A stretch of 64,000 nt of DNA. Origin: Streptomyces sp. NBC_01237 (GTDB lineage: Bacteria; Actinomycetota; Actinomycetes; Streptomycetales; Streptomycetaceae). The stretch lies in contig NZ_CP108508.1 in assembly GCF_035917275.1 (NCBI RefSeq), positions 6,882,001-6,946,000 on the forward strand, written 5' to 3'. The position numbers and the translations under genes are program-made. The first letter of the stretch is position 1, and each line of letters starts with the position of its first letter. Below the pieces are notes generated by a model. That model did no database searches. It saw nothing but the letters and a program-made list of their open reading frames with translations, and had not been told where the DNA came from. Positions 56,673 to 64,000 of this stretch are shown piece after piece.

Positions 56673-57544
56673 GCTCCGGGCCTGCCTTCCAGTCCGATGT
56701 GCAGGTGCCGCCCGACGACGGTGACGGCGATCACCGACACGGTGATCGCCGCGCCGGGGAACACCGCGATCCACCACGCGCTCTGCAAGGCGTCCCGCCC
56801 CTGGGCGAGCATCGCCCCCCACTCCGGGGTGGGCGCCTTGGGGCCGAGGCCGAGGAAACTGAGCGCGGAGCCGGAGATGATCGCCGTACCGACACCGAGC
56901 GTCGCGGGGACGACCAGCGGGCCGAGGGTGTTGGGCAGGACGTGCCGCAGCACCACGGTGCGGCGGCGCAGCCCGAGCCCGATGGCGGAGCGGATGTACT
57001 CCGCCCTGCGGACCACCTGGGCCTGCCCCCGGATCAGCCGTGCGTATCCCGGCACCGAGGCGACCGCGATGGCCAGCGCCGCGTTGACCGAGCTGGGTCC
57101 CACCACGGCGATCACCAGGAGGGCGAGCAGCAGTTCGGGCAGCGCCAGCATGATGTCCATGCCGCGCATCGCCGCCTGGTCGGCGAACCGTCCGAGCAGC
57201 GCGGCGGGCAGACCGATCAGCAGGCCCACCAGCACCCCGAGTGCGGTCGCTCCGACGCCCAGCAGCAGGGAGTGACGCGCCCCGTGGATCACCCGGGCGT
57301 ACACGTCGCGGCCCAGTTGGTCCGTGCCGAACCAGTGGTCGGTACCGGGCGGCAGCAGGGCGGCGACCGGATCGGCGTCCGTGGGAGAGGCCCCCGTCAG
57401 CAGTCCGGGGCTGACGCAGGCGACGGCGGCGGCCGCCAGGACGGCCGCGGAGAGCAGCAGGCCGGGCCGGAACCCGGCCAGCCGCTCCCGCAGGGGGCCG
57501 GTGGCGGGCCGGACCAGGACGCCGCCGGCGGGCTGGGCGCTCAT
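56669..57544 (-). CDS. DppC/OppC-type ABC permease
   Basis: A 291-residue membrane subunit with about six helices. It has the Opp/Dpp landmarks HWFGTDQLGRDVYARVIHGARHSLLLG and the EAA-type cytoplasmic loop in EYIRSAIGLGLRRRTVVLRHVLPNTLGPLVV. ATG 57544 overlaps the previous permease stop (ATGA), and its own stop overlaps the ATPase start in the same way. It forms the channel with the DppB-type protein. Confidence 0.94.
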   Translation of the reverse strand: MSAQPAGGVLVRPATGPLRERLAGFRPGLLLSAAVLAAAAVACVSPGLLTGASPTDADPVAALLPPGTDHWFGTDQLGRDVYARVIHGARHSLLLGVGATALGVLVGLLIGLPAALLGRFADQAAMRGMDIMLALPELLLALLVIAVVGPSSVNAALAIAVASVPGYARLIRGQAQVVRRAEYIRSAIGLGLRRRTVVLRHVLPNTLGPLVVPATLGVGTAIISGSALSFLGLGPKAPTPEWGAMLAQGRDALQSAWWIAVFPGAAITVSVIAVTVVGRHLHIGLEGRPGA

Positions 57545-58488
57545 ACGGGGCTCCTGAGGCGCGGATCGGCCCAGAGGCAGACCAGATCCGCGATCGCGTT
57601 GACGACGAGATAGACGGTGGCGGACAACAGGACGAGCCCCACGACCACCGGGATGTCCCGGCCGGAGATCGCGTCCAGCGCCACCCGGCCGAGGCCCGGA
57701 CGGGCGAACACGGTCTCCACGAGCACCGTTCCGCCGAGCAGCCCGCCGGCCAGCCAGCCGCTGAGGGTGACGGCGGGTACGGCGGCGTGCCGCAGTGCGT
57801 GCCGCAGCCGCAGTGCGGTGCCGCCCAGCCCCCGGGAGCGGGCGGTGAGCGCGAACGGCTGGTGCAGCGCGGCCTCCATCCCCTCCCGGAGCACCTGGGC
57901 GAGCAGGGAGCCGAACGGCACCGCGAGCGTGACGGCCGGCAGCACCAGCGAACGCCAGTCGCCCGCTCCGGCCACCGGAAACACGTTCAGCCGGAACGAG
58001 AAGACGGTGAGCAGCACGATGCCGAGCCAGAACGCCGGGGTGGAGACGGCCATCAGTTCCGCCCCGGAGACGGCGCCGCGCACCCGGCGGCGCCGTCCCG
58101 CCGTCGCCGTGGCCGTGACCAGGGCGGCCACCACCAGCAGGGCGAGCGCGCTGAGCGCCAACTCGGCGGTGTCGCCGACCTGTTCGCCGATGATGAGGGA
58201 GACGGGCTGTTGTTGCTGGTAGGAGCTGCCCAGATCGCCCGTGACCAGTCGCCCGAGGAACGACACGTACTGCACGGCCAGCGGGTCGTCCAGGTGGTAC
58301 TCGTGCCGGATCTCCTCGCGCAGCGCCGCCGAATCGGTTGCGGAGGCGCCGAGCAGGGTCGTCACCGGGTCGCCGGGGACGAGGTGGAGCACCAGGAACG
58401 TCAGGCTCGCCGCGCCCCACAGCACCAGCACGGCGCCGACGGCCCGGTGGAGCAGCCAGCGGCCGGCCGGGGGGAGGCGGCCGCTCAC
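57541..58488 (-). CDS. DppB/OppB-type ABC permease
   Basis: A 315-residue membrane subunit. The N-terminal helix (AVLVLWGAASLTFLVLHLVPGDP) and the EAA loop (LTARSRGLGGTALRLRHALRHAAVPAVT) are standard for DppB. GTG 58488 overlaps the stop of the binding-protein gene by four bases (GTGA), so I used it rather than longer in-frame extensions with no membrane-protein character. It pairs with the DppC-type permease. Confidence 0.94.
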   Translation of the reverse strand: MSGRLPPAGRWLLHRAVGAVLVLWGAASLTFLVLHLVPGDPVTTLLGASATDSAALREEIRHEYHLDDPLAVQYVSFLGRLVTGDLGSSYQQQQPVSLIIGEQVGDTAELALSALALLVVAALVTATATAGRRRRVRGAVSGAELMAVSTPAFWLGIVLLTVFSFRLNVFPVAGAGDWRSLVLPAVTLAVPFGSLLAQVLREGMEAALHQPFALTARSRGLGGTALRLRHALRHAAVPAVTLSGWLAGGLLGGTVLVETVFARPGLGRVALDAISGRDIPVVVGLVLLSATVYLVVNAIADLVCLWADPRLRSPV

Positions 58489-60131
58489 TTCGTGTTCTTC
58501 CAGACACCGGCGAACTGCGGCCACGCGTTGGCGTCGAAGGTCAGGCCCCGGGCGGCGGCGGTGGTGCCGATCGAGGTGACCGGGACGTACAGGGGCAGGA
58601 CGGTGCCGTGGTCGACCGCCCAGCGCTCGACCTTGGCGTACGACGTCTCGCGGGTGGCGGGCGCCTCCTCGGCCGCGCCCGCGCGCAGCCAGCTGTCGAC
58701 CTGCCGGTCGTCGGTGTGGGAGACGTTCTGCCCGCCCGCGGAGGGCAGGTTGGTGGAGAGGTAGAAGCCCGCGAGGATCGCCGGGTCGGCGCGTACCCAG
58801 GCGTTGTCCCACACGTCGTAGTCGCCCTTGCCGTAGCGCTCGAAGTAGGCGCCGGTCTCGACCGGGTCGCGGACGAGGTCGATGCCGTTCTTCTTCAGCT
58901 CCGCCTGTACCGCCTCGGCCAGCACGTCGCGCTGGTCGCGGACCAGGGCGCCGATGAACGGCCAGTGCAGCGCGAGGCGTTCACCGCTCTTGGTCCGATA
59001 GCCCTTGGCGTCCCGCCCGGTCCATCCAGCCTGGTCGAGGAGGGTGGCCGCGGCGGCCGGGTCGTGGCGGACGGCGCCCTTGATGGACTCGTCGTACGCG
59101 GCGGGGGTGGTGGGGCTCAGCGGGCTCCAGGCACGCTCGTACTCACCCTGGTAGATGCTGCGGATCAGCGCGTCCACGTCGACGGACTGCTGGAAGGCGC
59201 GCCGGACCCGTTCGTCGCGCAGCGGCCCGCGGTCGGTGTTGAGGTACAGGGAGTAGGAGGCGCCGGGCGACTGCTGCTTGGTCAGGCGCAGCGAGGTGTT
59301 GCGCCGCACCGCCTTCGCCGAGGTCACGGGCACCGCCGCGGCGTCCACCTGACCGCTGGTCAGGGCTCCGGCCCGGACCGAGTCCTCGGGCAGGAACCGG
59401 ATCACGAGCTTGTCGACGAGCGGCGGACCCTGGTGGGCGGCGCCCCGCGGGGACCATGTGTAGTCCTTGTTGCGGGTGAACTCGGCCCGGTCGTTCTTGA
59501 CGTACCGCTCGGAGCGGTACGGGCCGGTGCCCACGGAGTACTTCCCGCCCGCGCAGAGCTGGTCCTTGAACTTCTTGAGGGACGTGGGCGAGGCGATGCC
59601 CAGGTAGGGGGTGCTCGCCGCCTGGAGGAAGGGGATGTTGGGCTCGGAGAACGTGATCCTGATGCTGTGCTCGCCGAGCACCTCGCTGCCGCTGTACGGG
59701 CCGAGCAGGGCGGAGGCGTACAGGGACTTGGTGGCGGGGGCCTTGATGTGTTCGAGGTTGGCCTTGACGGCGGCCGCGTCGAACGGGGTCCCGTCGTGGA
59801 AGGTGACGTCGTCGCGCAGCTGGAACGTGTAGCTGCGGGCGTCGGCGGAGACCTTCCAGGAGGTGGCGAGCCAGGGGTGGAGCCTGCCCTTGGCGTCGAG
59901 CTGGACGAGCGAGTCGAACACATTGCGCTGGACGACGGCGGCGATGTCCCCCGGGCTGGTGTGCGGGTCGAGGCAGGAGGTGCCGACGGCGGCGGCGTAG
60001 GTGAACGTGCCCCCGCGGACGGGGTCGCCCCCCTTTCCGGCGCCCTGGCTCTCGCCGCCGCCGCAGGCGGTGAGCGAGAGGAGCAGGGCTGTCGTGGTTG
60101 CGGCGACGGCCGCGGCGGGTCGTGTCGGCAT
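58485..60131 (-). CDS. Family 5 extracellular solute-binding lipoprotein
   Basis: A 548-residue peptide/nickel-type binding protein. The signal ends in the lipobox LTAC with Cys23, after which GGTFTYAAAVGTSCLDPHTSPGDIA begins the mature fold. Typical family features are WKVSADARSYTFQLRDDVTFHDGTPFDAAAVKANLEHI and a YSLYLNTDRGPLRDERVRRAFQQSVD segment. I prefer ATG 60131, with GGAGAGG just upstream, over ATG 60143. It captures a peptide, opine, metal chelate or similar solute for the importer encoded downstream; the exact ligand is open. Confidence 0.93.
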   Translation of the reverse strand: MPTRPAAAVAATTTALLLSLTACGGGESQGAGKGGDPVRGGTFTYAAAVGTSCLDPHTSPGDIAAVVQRNVFDSLVQLDAKGRLHPWLATSWKVSADARSYTFQLRDDVTFHDGTPFDAAAVKANLEHIKAPATKSLYASALLGPYSGSEVLGEHSIRITFSEPNIPFLQAASTPYLGIASPTSLKKFKDQLCAGGKYSVGTGPYRSERYVKNDRAEFTRNKDYTWSPRGAAHQGPPLVDKLVIRFLPEDSVRAGALTSGQVDAAAVPVTSAKAVRRNTSLRLTKQQSPGASYSLYLNTDRGPLRDERVRRAFQQSVDVDALIRSIYQGEYERAWSPLSPTTPAAYDESIKGAVRHDPAAAATLLDQAGWTGRDAKGYRTKSGERLALHWPFIGALVRDQRDVLAEAVQAELKKNGIDLVRDPVETGAYFERYGKGDYDVWDNAWVRADPAILAGFYLSTNLPSAGGQNVSHTDDRQVDSWLRAGAAEEAPATRETSYAKVERWAVDHGTVLPLYVPVTSIGTTAAARGLTFDANAWPQFAGVWKNTK

Positions 60132-60227
60132 GAACCTCTCCATACATGTGCGAAACGCGGGGGTAGGCGGGTGTGCGGGTGAGCGGTGAGCCCCGTGGCG
60201 GATGGACGGACGGGGCCGAGGGCGCCC

Positions 60228-60301
60228 GGGTGGGGCCGGGCGGCCGTGGGAGGTGGGGCGCGTCCGTGTGGGGCCGGGCGTCCGTGAGGGGTGGGGTGGG
60301 G
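60228..60301 (+). repeat. G-rich repeats and quadruplex-prone run between SBP and LuxR genes
   Basis: Two copies of GTGGGGCCGGGCGKCCGTG (60230, 60268) flank a shorter relative, followed by GGGGTGGGGTGGGG (60288-60301). The latter is a run of close G4 tracts on the plus strand. The array sits at the 3' end of the leftward LuxR gene. Confidence 0.6.
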
Positions 60302-60302
60302 C

Positions 60303-60998
60303 TCAGGCCGCCGTGCCCTGGCCGCACAGATGGGCGGCGTGGACGACGGCCTGGATGCGATTGCGCATGCCGAGCTTGCGCAGGATGTTCGAGACGTGGA
60401 ACTTCACGGTCTTGCTGCTCAGACCGCAGATCTCGGCGATCTCCGCGTTGGAGCGCCCGGCCGCGAGCAGGGCATGGATCTCCCTCTCCCGGACGGTCAG
60501 CGGCGTGGTGGGGCCGGCCGGTGGGGACACGTCTTCGGGTCCGTGGGGGAGCGCGGTGTCGATGACGCGGCGGGCCGCGTCATGGGTGAGAAAGGCGTCG
60601 CCCCGGGCGGTGGCCCGGACTGCGGCGAGCAGGACTTCCGGTACGGCGTCGACAGTGACGAACGACCGGGCGCCGAGCCGGAGGTAGCCGAAGACGCGGT
60701 CGGTGCGGCCGTTCTCCATGACGATCAGCGCACGGGTGGCGCGCGTCTCGCCGGGAGAACGCAGGGCGGGTCCGACGGCTTCGTCGACCGGGACGGTGGG
60801 GACGTCCTCGATCAGGAACACGTCGGGGAGGGGAGTGCGAGGTGCGGCGTCCGCCGTGGCGGGGCGGGCCGTGAGGATCTCGAACCCTGGTTCCTCCTGG
60901 AGTAATGCCGTCATGCCGGCGGTGAGCAACGACGGTCGGCCGGGGGCCAGTACGCGGATCGCACTCCGCCCCCGAGGCGGTGAATCGAAGTGCAACAT
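60303..60998 (-). CDS. Atypical LuxR-type response regulator (paralogue of 46336-47013)
   Basis: A 231-residue regulator. The C-terminal HTH (REREIHALLAAGRSNAEIAEICGLSSKTVKFHVSNILRKLGMRNRIQAVVHA) is nearly the same as in the protein at 46336. The N-terminal domain also shares the unusual pattern IRVLAPGRPSLLTAGM...DVFLIEDVPTVPVDEAV, with no normal phosphoacceptor Asp. The start ATG 60998 follows a TACCGT hexamer by 8 nt, a leaderless layout, and a palindrome lies just upstream. It points toward the ABC importer genes and may control them. Confidence 0.9.
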   Translation of the reverse strand: MLHFDSPPRGRSAIRVLAPGRPSLLTAGMTALLQEEPGFEILTARPATADAAPRTPLPDVFLIEDVPTVPVDEAVGPALRSPGETRATRALIVMENGRTDRVFGYLRLGARSFVTVDAVPEVLLAAVRATARGDAFLTHDAARRVIDTALPHGPEDVSPPAGPTTPLTVREREIHALLAAGRSNAEIAEICGLSSKTVKFHVSNILRKLGMRNRIQAVVHAAHLCGQGTAA

Positions 60999-61006
60999 GA
61001 GACTCG

Positions 61007-61024
61007 ACGGTACGAAATTTTCGT
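61007..61024 (-). promoter_or_regulatory. -10 element and palindrome upstream of the second LuxR gene
   Basis: On the minus strand ACGAAA-A-TTTCGT (61024-61012) runs directly into the TACCGT hexamer (61012-61007) that ends 8 nt before ATG 60998. The surrounding 61012-61080 is strikingly AT-rich for this genome. Confidence 0.5.
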
Positions 61025-61228
61025 CTGTCAGTCAATCATCTAGTGAAAGATTAAATGTTGCGTGATTGTGTCGTATCTCTACATCTGCGGGACACGCGCC
61101 GCTGAACTCTGCTATCGGCGCCGAACCCCGGGCGGCACTGACGCCGGACCGGAAGAGGGGGTGATGGAGACCGGGGGAGGGGATGGCCGAGGGCCGGGAA
61201 GGGGGGCGGTCGAGGCGCGCCCCATGCA

Positions 61229-61247
61229 TTAGCTTAGGCTTGCCTTA
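61229..61247 (+). promoter_or_regulatory. Iron box (DmdR/IdeR-type operator)
   Basis: TTAGCTTAGGCTTGCCTTA matches the actinobacterial iron box TTAGGTTAGGCTAACCTAA at 15 of 19 positions and lies 33 bp before the siderophore-binding gene. Iron-loaded DmdR1 would repress the operon. Confidence 0.85.
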
Positions 61248-61280
61248 CTCTCACTCGTTCGCCAATCATGAGGAACACCA

Positions 61281-62330
61281 ATGCTCGGGTTCACCCGCGT
61301 GCGCCGTCACACCCTTGCCGCTTCGGCCACCGCCGCCGCTCTCGCACTCGCCCTCGGCGGCTGCTCCTCGGACGGCGACGGCGACAAGGACGCGGCGAAG
61401 TCCTCGGCGAAGAGCGGCGGAGCCTTCCCCGTCTCGATCAAGAGCTCGCTCGGCACCGCGAAGATCGAGGACAGGCCCGAGCGCATCGTCACGCTCGGCC
61501 AGGGCTCCGCGGAGACCGCCATCGCGCTCGGCCACACCCCGGTGGGCATCGAGAGCTACGAGTGGGGCAGCGACAAGTCCGGCTACCTGCCGTGGATCAA
61601 CGAGGCCGTCAAGAAGTCGGGCGACAAGCTGCCCAAGCAGTTCACCGGTGGCGAGGACATCGACTTCGAGGCCATCACCGAGCTGGAGCCCGACGTGATC
61701 CTCGCCCCGTGGTCGGGCATCACGCAGAAGCAGTACGACATCCTCAAGGACATCGCGCCCACGGTCGCCTACCCCGACAAGGCGTGGAGCACCGACTGGG
61801 ACCAGCAGATCGACATCATCGGCAAGGCGCTCGGCCAGACCGAGGACGCCTCCGGTCTGAAGACGACGATCGAGAAGCAGCTCGCCGACGCCGCGGCCAC
61901 CCGGCCGGACTACAAGAACGTCACGTTCTCGTACATCTACACCTCAGGCCCCGGCACCCTCGGTGTCTTCAAGCCCGAGGAGCAGCGCGTCAAGATGGTC
62001 TCCTCGCTCGGCCTGACCGTCGACCCCGTCGTGAACACCTTCAAGGAGACCGAGGGCACCGACTCGGCGCTCATCGGCCTGGAGAACGCCGAGAAGCTCA
62101 AGGACAGCGACCTCGTCTTCACGTTCTACACGGACGACAAGACCCGTAAGGAGACCGAGGCGCAGCCGCTGTACGGCGCGATCCCCGCGGTCAAGAAGGG
62201 CGCCGTCGTCGCGAGCGACGACAACTCCTTCGTCACGGCCTCCTCGATCATCAACCCGCTGACCGTCCCGTGGACGATCGAGCGCTACCTGCCGATCATC
62301 GACAAGGCCGTCGCCACCGCCGGCAAGTAA
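61281..62330 (+). CDS. Iron-siderophore ABC transporter substrate-binding lipoprotein
   Basis: A 349-residue periplasmic-binding-type protein. The signal ends in the lipobox LGGC (Cys28), followed by a Ser/Lys/Asp-rich linker. The FecB/FhuD-like fold shows PERIVTLGQGSAETAIALGHTPVGIE, AITELEPDVILAPWSGITQKQYDIL and NPLTVPWTIERYLPII. It binds a ferric siderophore and passes it to two FecCD permeases encoded next. ATG 61281 follows GAGGAAC. An iron box precedes it. No ATPase gene is visible before the window ends. Confidence 0.94.
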   Translation: MLGFTRVRRHTLAASATAAALALALGGCSSDGDGDKDAAKSSAKSGGAFPVSIKSSLGTAKIEDRPERIVTLGQGSAETAIALGHTPVGIESYEWGSDKSGYLPWINEAVKKSGDKLPKQFTGGEDIDFEAITELEPDVILAPWSGITQKQYDILKDIAPTVAYPDKAWSTDWDQQIDIIGKALGQTEDASGLKTTIEKQLADAAATRPDYKNVTFSYIYTSGPGTLGVFKPEEQRVKMVSSLGLTVDPVVNTFKETEGTDSALIGLENAEKLKDSDLVFTFYTDDKTRKETEAQPLYGAIPAVKKGAVVASDDNSFVTASSIINPLTVPWTIERYLPIIDKAVATAGK

Positions 62331-62354
62331 GGCACCGGGGCACCCCGCACACCC

Positions 62355-63392
62355 ATGGCAACCACCACGGTCGCACCGCCGAGCGGCGCCGGTACGTCGC
62401 GTACCGGCGCCGCTCGGCTGGCGTTCCTCCTGCTCCTGGGGCTCGCCGCCCTGGCGCTCGCCCTGTGCGCGAGCGTCATGTTCGGCAGCCGCAGCACCTC
62501 GCTCGGCGATGTCATCGACGTGCTCACCGGCACCGCCGACCCCAACGTCACCACCATCGTCGAGAGCCGCTATCCGCGAACCGCGCTCGGTGTCCTGGCC
62601 GGACTCTGCCTCGCCGTCGCGGGCACCCTCATGCAGGGCGTCTCCCGCAACCCGCTGGCGGAACCGGGCCTGCTCGGCATCAACGCGGGCGCGTCCGCGA
62701 GCATCGTCGCCGCGACCGCCTGGTTCGGCGCGTCCGGCTCCACCGACACCATGTGGTGGGCGCTCCCCGGTGCGCTGATCGCCGGAGTGCTCGTCCATGT
62801 CATCGGCTCCGCCGGTACCGGAACGAGCGTGGTGCGACTGGTGCTGGCCGGTGCGGTCCTCTCCGCCGTGCTCATGGCGTTCATCCAGGCGGTGACCCTC
62901 AGCAAGCCGCAGGTGTTCGACAGCTACCGCTACTGGGTCGTCGGAGCCCTCGGCGGCCGCGATTTCGACGTCTTCTGGTCCGTGTTCCCGTTCGCCGCGG
63001 TCGGCTTCCTCCTCGCCCTGGCGCTGGGCCCCGGCCTCAACGCGCTCGCGCTCGGTGACGCGATGGCCGTCTCGCTCGGCTCGCACCCGGCCCGGATCCG
63101 CGGCGGCGGTCTGCTGGCCGCCACCCTGCTGAGCGCCGCCGCGACCGCGGCCGTCGGCCCGATCGCCTTCGTCGGCCTCGCGGTTCCCCATGTCGTACGC
63201 GCCCTGGCCGGCATCGACTTCCGGGTCCAGATCGTCTTCTCCGCGCTCGCGGGGCCCACCCTGCTGCTCCTCGCCGACGTGGTGGGACGGGTCGTCATGC
63301 GGCCCACCGAACTCATGGTCGGCGTGGTGACCGCGTTCATCGGCGCGCCCGCACTGCTCATCGCCGTACGCCGGATGAGGGGCACCACATGA
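62355..63392 (+). CDS. FecCD-family iron-siderophore ABC permease (first)
   Basis: A 345-residue membrane subunit with about ten helices. Family marks are RYPRTALGVLAGLCLAVAGTLMQGVSRNPLAEPGLLGINAGAS and GPIAFVGLAVPHVVRALAGIDFR (with VGLAVPHVVR in the ATPase-coupling loop). It starts 24 bp after the binding protein and its stop overlaps the next permease by ATGA. It forms a heterodimeric channel with the next protein. Confidence 0.95.
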   Translation: MATTTVAPPSGAGTSRTGAARLAFLLLLGLAALALALCASVMFGSRSTSLGDVIDVLTGTADPNVTTIVESRYPRTALGVLAGLCLAVAGTLMQGVSRNPLAEPGLLGINAGASASIVAATAWFGASGSTDTMWWALPGALIAGVLVHVIGSAGTGTSVVRLVLAGAVLSAVLMAFIQAVTLSKPQVFDSYRYWVVGALGGRDFDVFWSVFPFAAVGFLLALALGPGLNALALGDAMAVSLGSHPARIRGGGLLAATLLSAAATAAVGPIAFVGLAVPHVVRALAGIDFRVQIVFSALAGPTLLLLADVVGRVVMRPTELMVGVVTAFIGAPALLIAVRRMRGTT

Positions 63393-64000
63393 CCACCACC
63401 CGGGAATCCACCACGAGCCCCGCGCCGGGTCCCGAGGGGCCCGCCCCGCGGTCGGCCCCGCGGTCGGCCCCGCCCAAGGGCTTCCTCACGATCGGCCGCC
63501 ATGTGGCGATCCCCGTGCGGCGGGTCTCCGTCGTCGCGGCGGCCGTGCTCCTCGTCCTCGTCGTCGTGGCCGCCGTCGCGACCCTGTCCATGGGGCGGCT
63601 GGGCGTCGACCTGGCCGATCTGCCCGCCGCGCTGACGGGTGACGCCGAGGGCAAGAACCGTTTCGTACTGAACCGGCTGCGCGGCCCCCGGCTGACGGTA
63701 GCCCTCGGCACCGGCGCCGCGCTCGGGCTGTCCGGCGCGCTGTTCCAGTCCGTCACCCGCAACCCGCTCGGCAGCCCCGACGTGATCGGCCTGGCGGCCG
63801 GTGCCGGGGCGGGCGCCGCCATCTCCGCGCTGGTGTTCCCCGACACGGTCCCGGTGGCCGTCGGCGCCCTCGTCGGAGCGATCCTCGCGATGGCCCTCGT
63901 GTACGTGTCCACCGGCACCGGCTTCCGCAATCCGGCGCGGCTCGTCGTGGCCGGGATCGGGGTCGCCGCGATCGGCGCCGCCATCACCCAGTACGTCGTG
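63389..64000 (+). CDS. FecCD-family iron-siderophore ABC permease (second), 5' part
   Basis: The first 204 codons of the partner permease, open to the right edge of the window. After a Pro/Ser-rich start with a small PRSA duplication, the FecCD core is clear: NRLRGPRLTVALGTGAALGLSGALFQSVTRNPLGSPDVIGLAAGAGAGAAI. ATG 63389 overlaps the previous stop by four bases. The rest of this gene, and possibly an ATPase gene, lies outside. Confidence 0.94.
   Translation, partial: MTTTRESTTSPAPGPEGPAPRSAPRSAPPKGFLTIGRHVAIPVRRVSVVAAAVLLVLVVVAAVATLSMGRLGVDLADLPAALTGDAEGKNRFVLNRLRGPRLTVALGTGAALGLSGALFQSVTRNPLGSPDVIGLAAGAGAGAAISALVFPDTVPVAVGALVGAILAMALVYVSTGTGFRNPARLVVAGIGVAAIGAAITQYVV

Overview
The window is actinomycete chromosome, almost certainly Streptomyces. 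It is uniformly GC-rich with a strong preference for G or C at third codon positions, many GTG starts, frequent four-base ATGA/GTGA overlaps, and typical families: a SARP activator, CYP105-like P450s with ferredoxins, atypical LuxR proteins, an OB-fold/DUF3159/TrkA block and a DmdR-type iron box. No tRNA, rRNA, CRISPR array or insertion sequence was seen.

Layout. (1) 1-8950, potassium block: the tail of kdpB, then kdpC, a lone ABC ATPase, kdpD and kdpE, followed by an OB-fold protein, a DUF3159 membrane protein and two convergent TrkA-type RCK proteins. (2) 9264-14770: a GntR regulator with ACC deaminase, a KimA-like APC permease and a TRAM rRNA methyltransferase. (3) 14825-25857: a SARP regulator facing a DrrAB-type exporter that carries SARP-like 11-bp direct repeats at its promoter; a P450 operon with reductase, a working ferredoxin and a ferredoxin relic; a TetR/MFS pair. 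(4) 25859-31337: a wrecked MDR oxidoreductase, a small hypothetical gene, a second KimA-like permease and a solitary second kdpB that shares a 317-bp nearly identical tract with the first. (5) 31469-41720: a GNAT protein, an NlpC/P60 wall hydrolase opposite a BlaI-M56 pair with matching operator palindromes, then an island of small-molecule enzymes (LLM flavoprotein, serine hydrolase, MarR, cyclase, methyltransferase, P450).

(6) 41881-47013: an acyltransferase, a DHA2 exporter coupled to an SGNH hydrolase, an NTF2-like protein and an atypical LuxR regulator. (7) 47281-53662: a compact one-direction set of MIO ammonia-lyase, PaaK-like ligase, glutamine-dependent asparagine synthase and class II DAHP synthase, which looks like an aromatic-acid amide pathway with its own precursor supply. 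This is the best candidate for an undescribed system. (8) 53672-60998: ArsR, nitroreductase, a peptide/nickel-type ABC importer and a second LuxR paralogue. (9) 61229-64000: an iron-box-controlled siderophore importer, cut off by the window edge.

Two themes cut across the regions. Potassium handling (Kdp, TrkA, two KimA-like permeases, an extra KdpB) is unusually concentrated. Several genes are followed directly by degenerate tandem repeats whose unit contains the gene's own TGA stop codon (after the ABC ATPase, the second KimA-like permease, the M56 peptidase and the LLM gene, and weakly after the second kdpB). All functional calls come from reading motifs and family resemblance; no database search was made.
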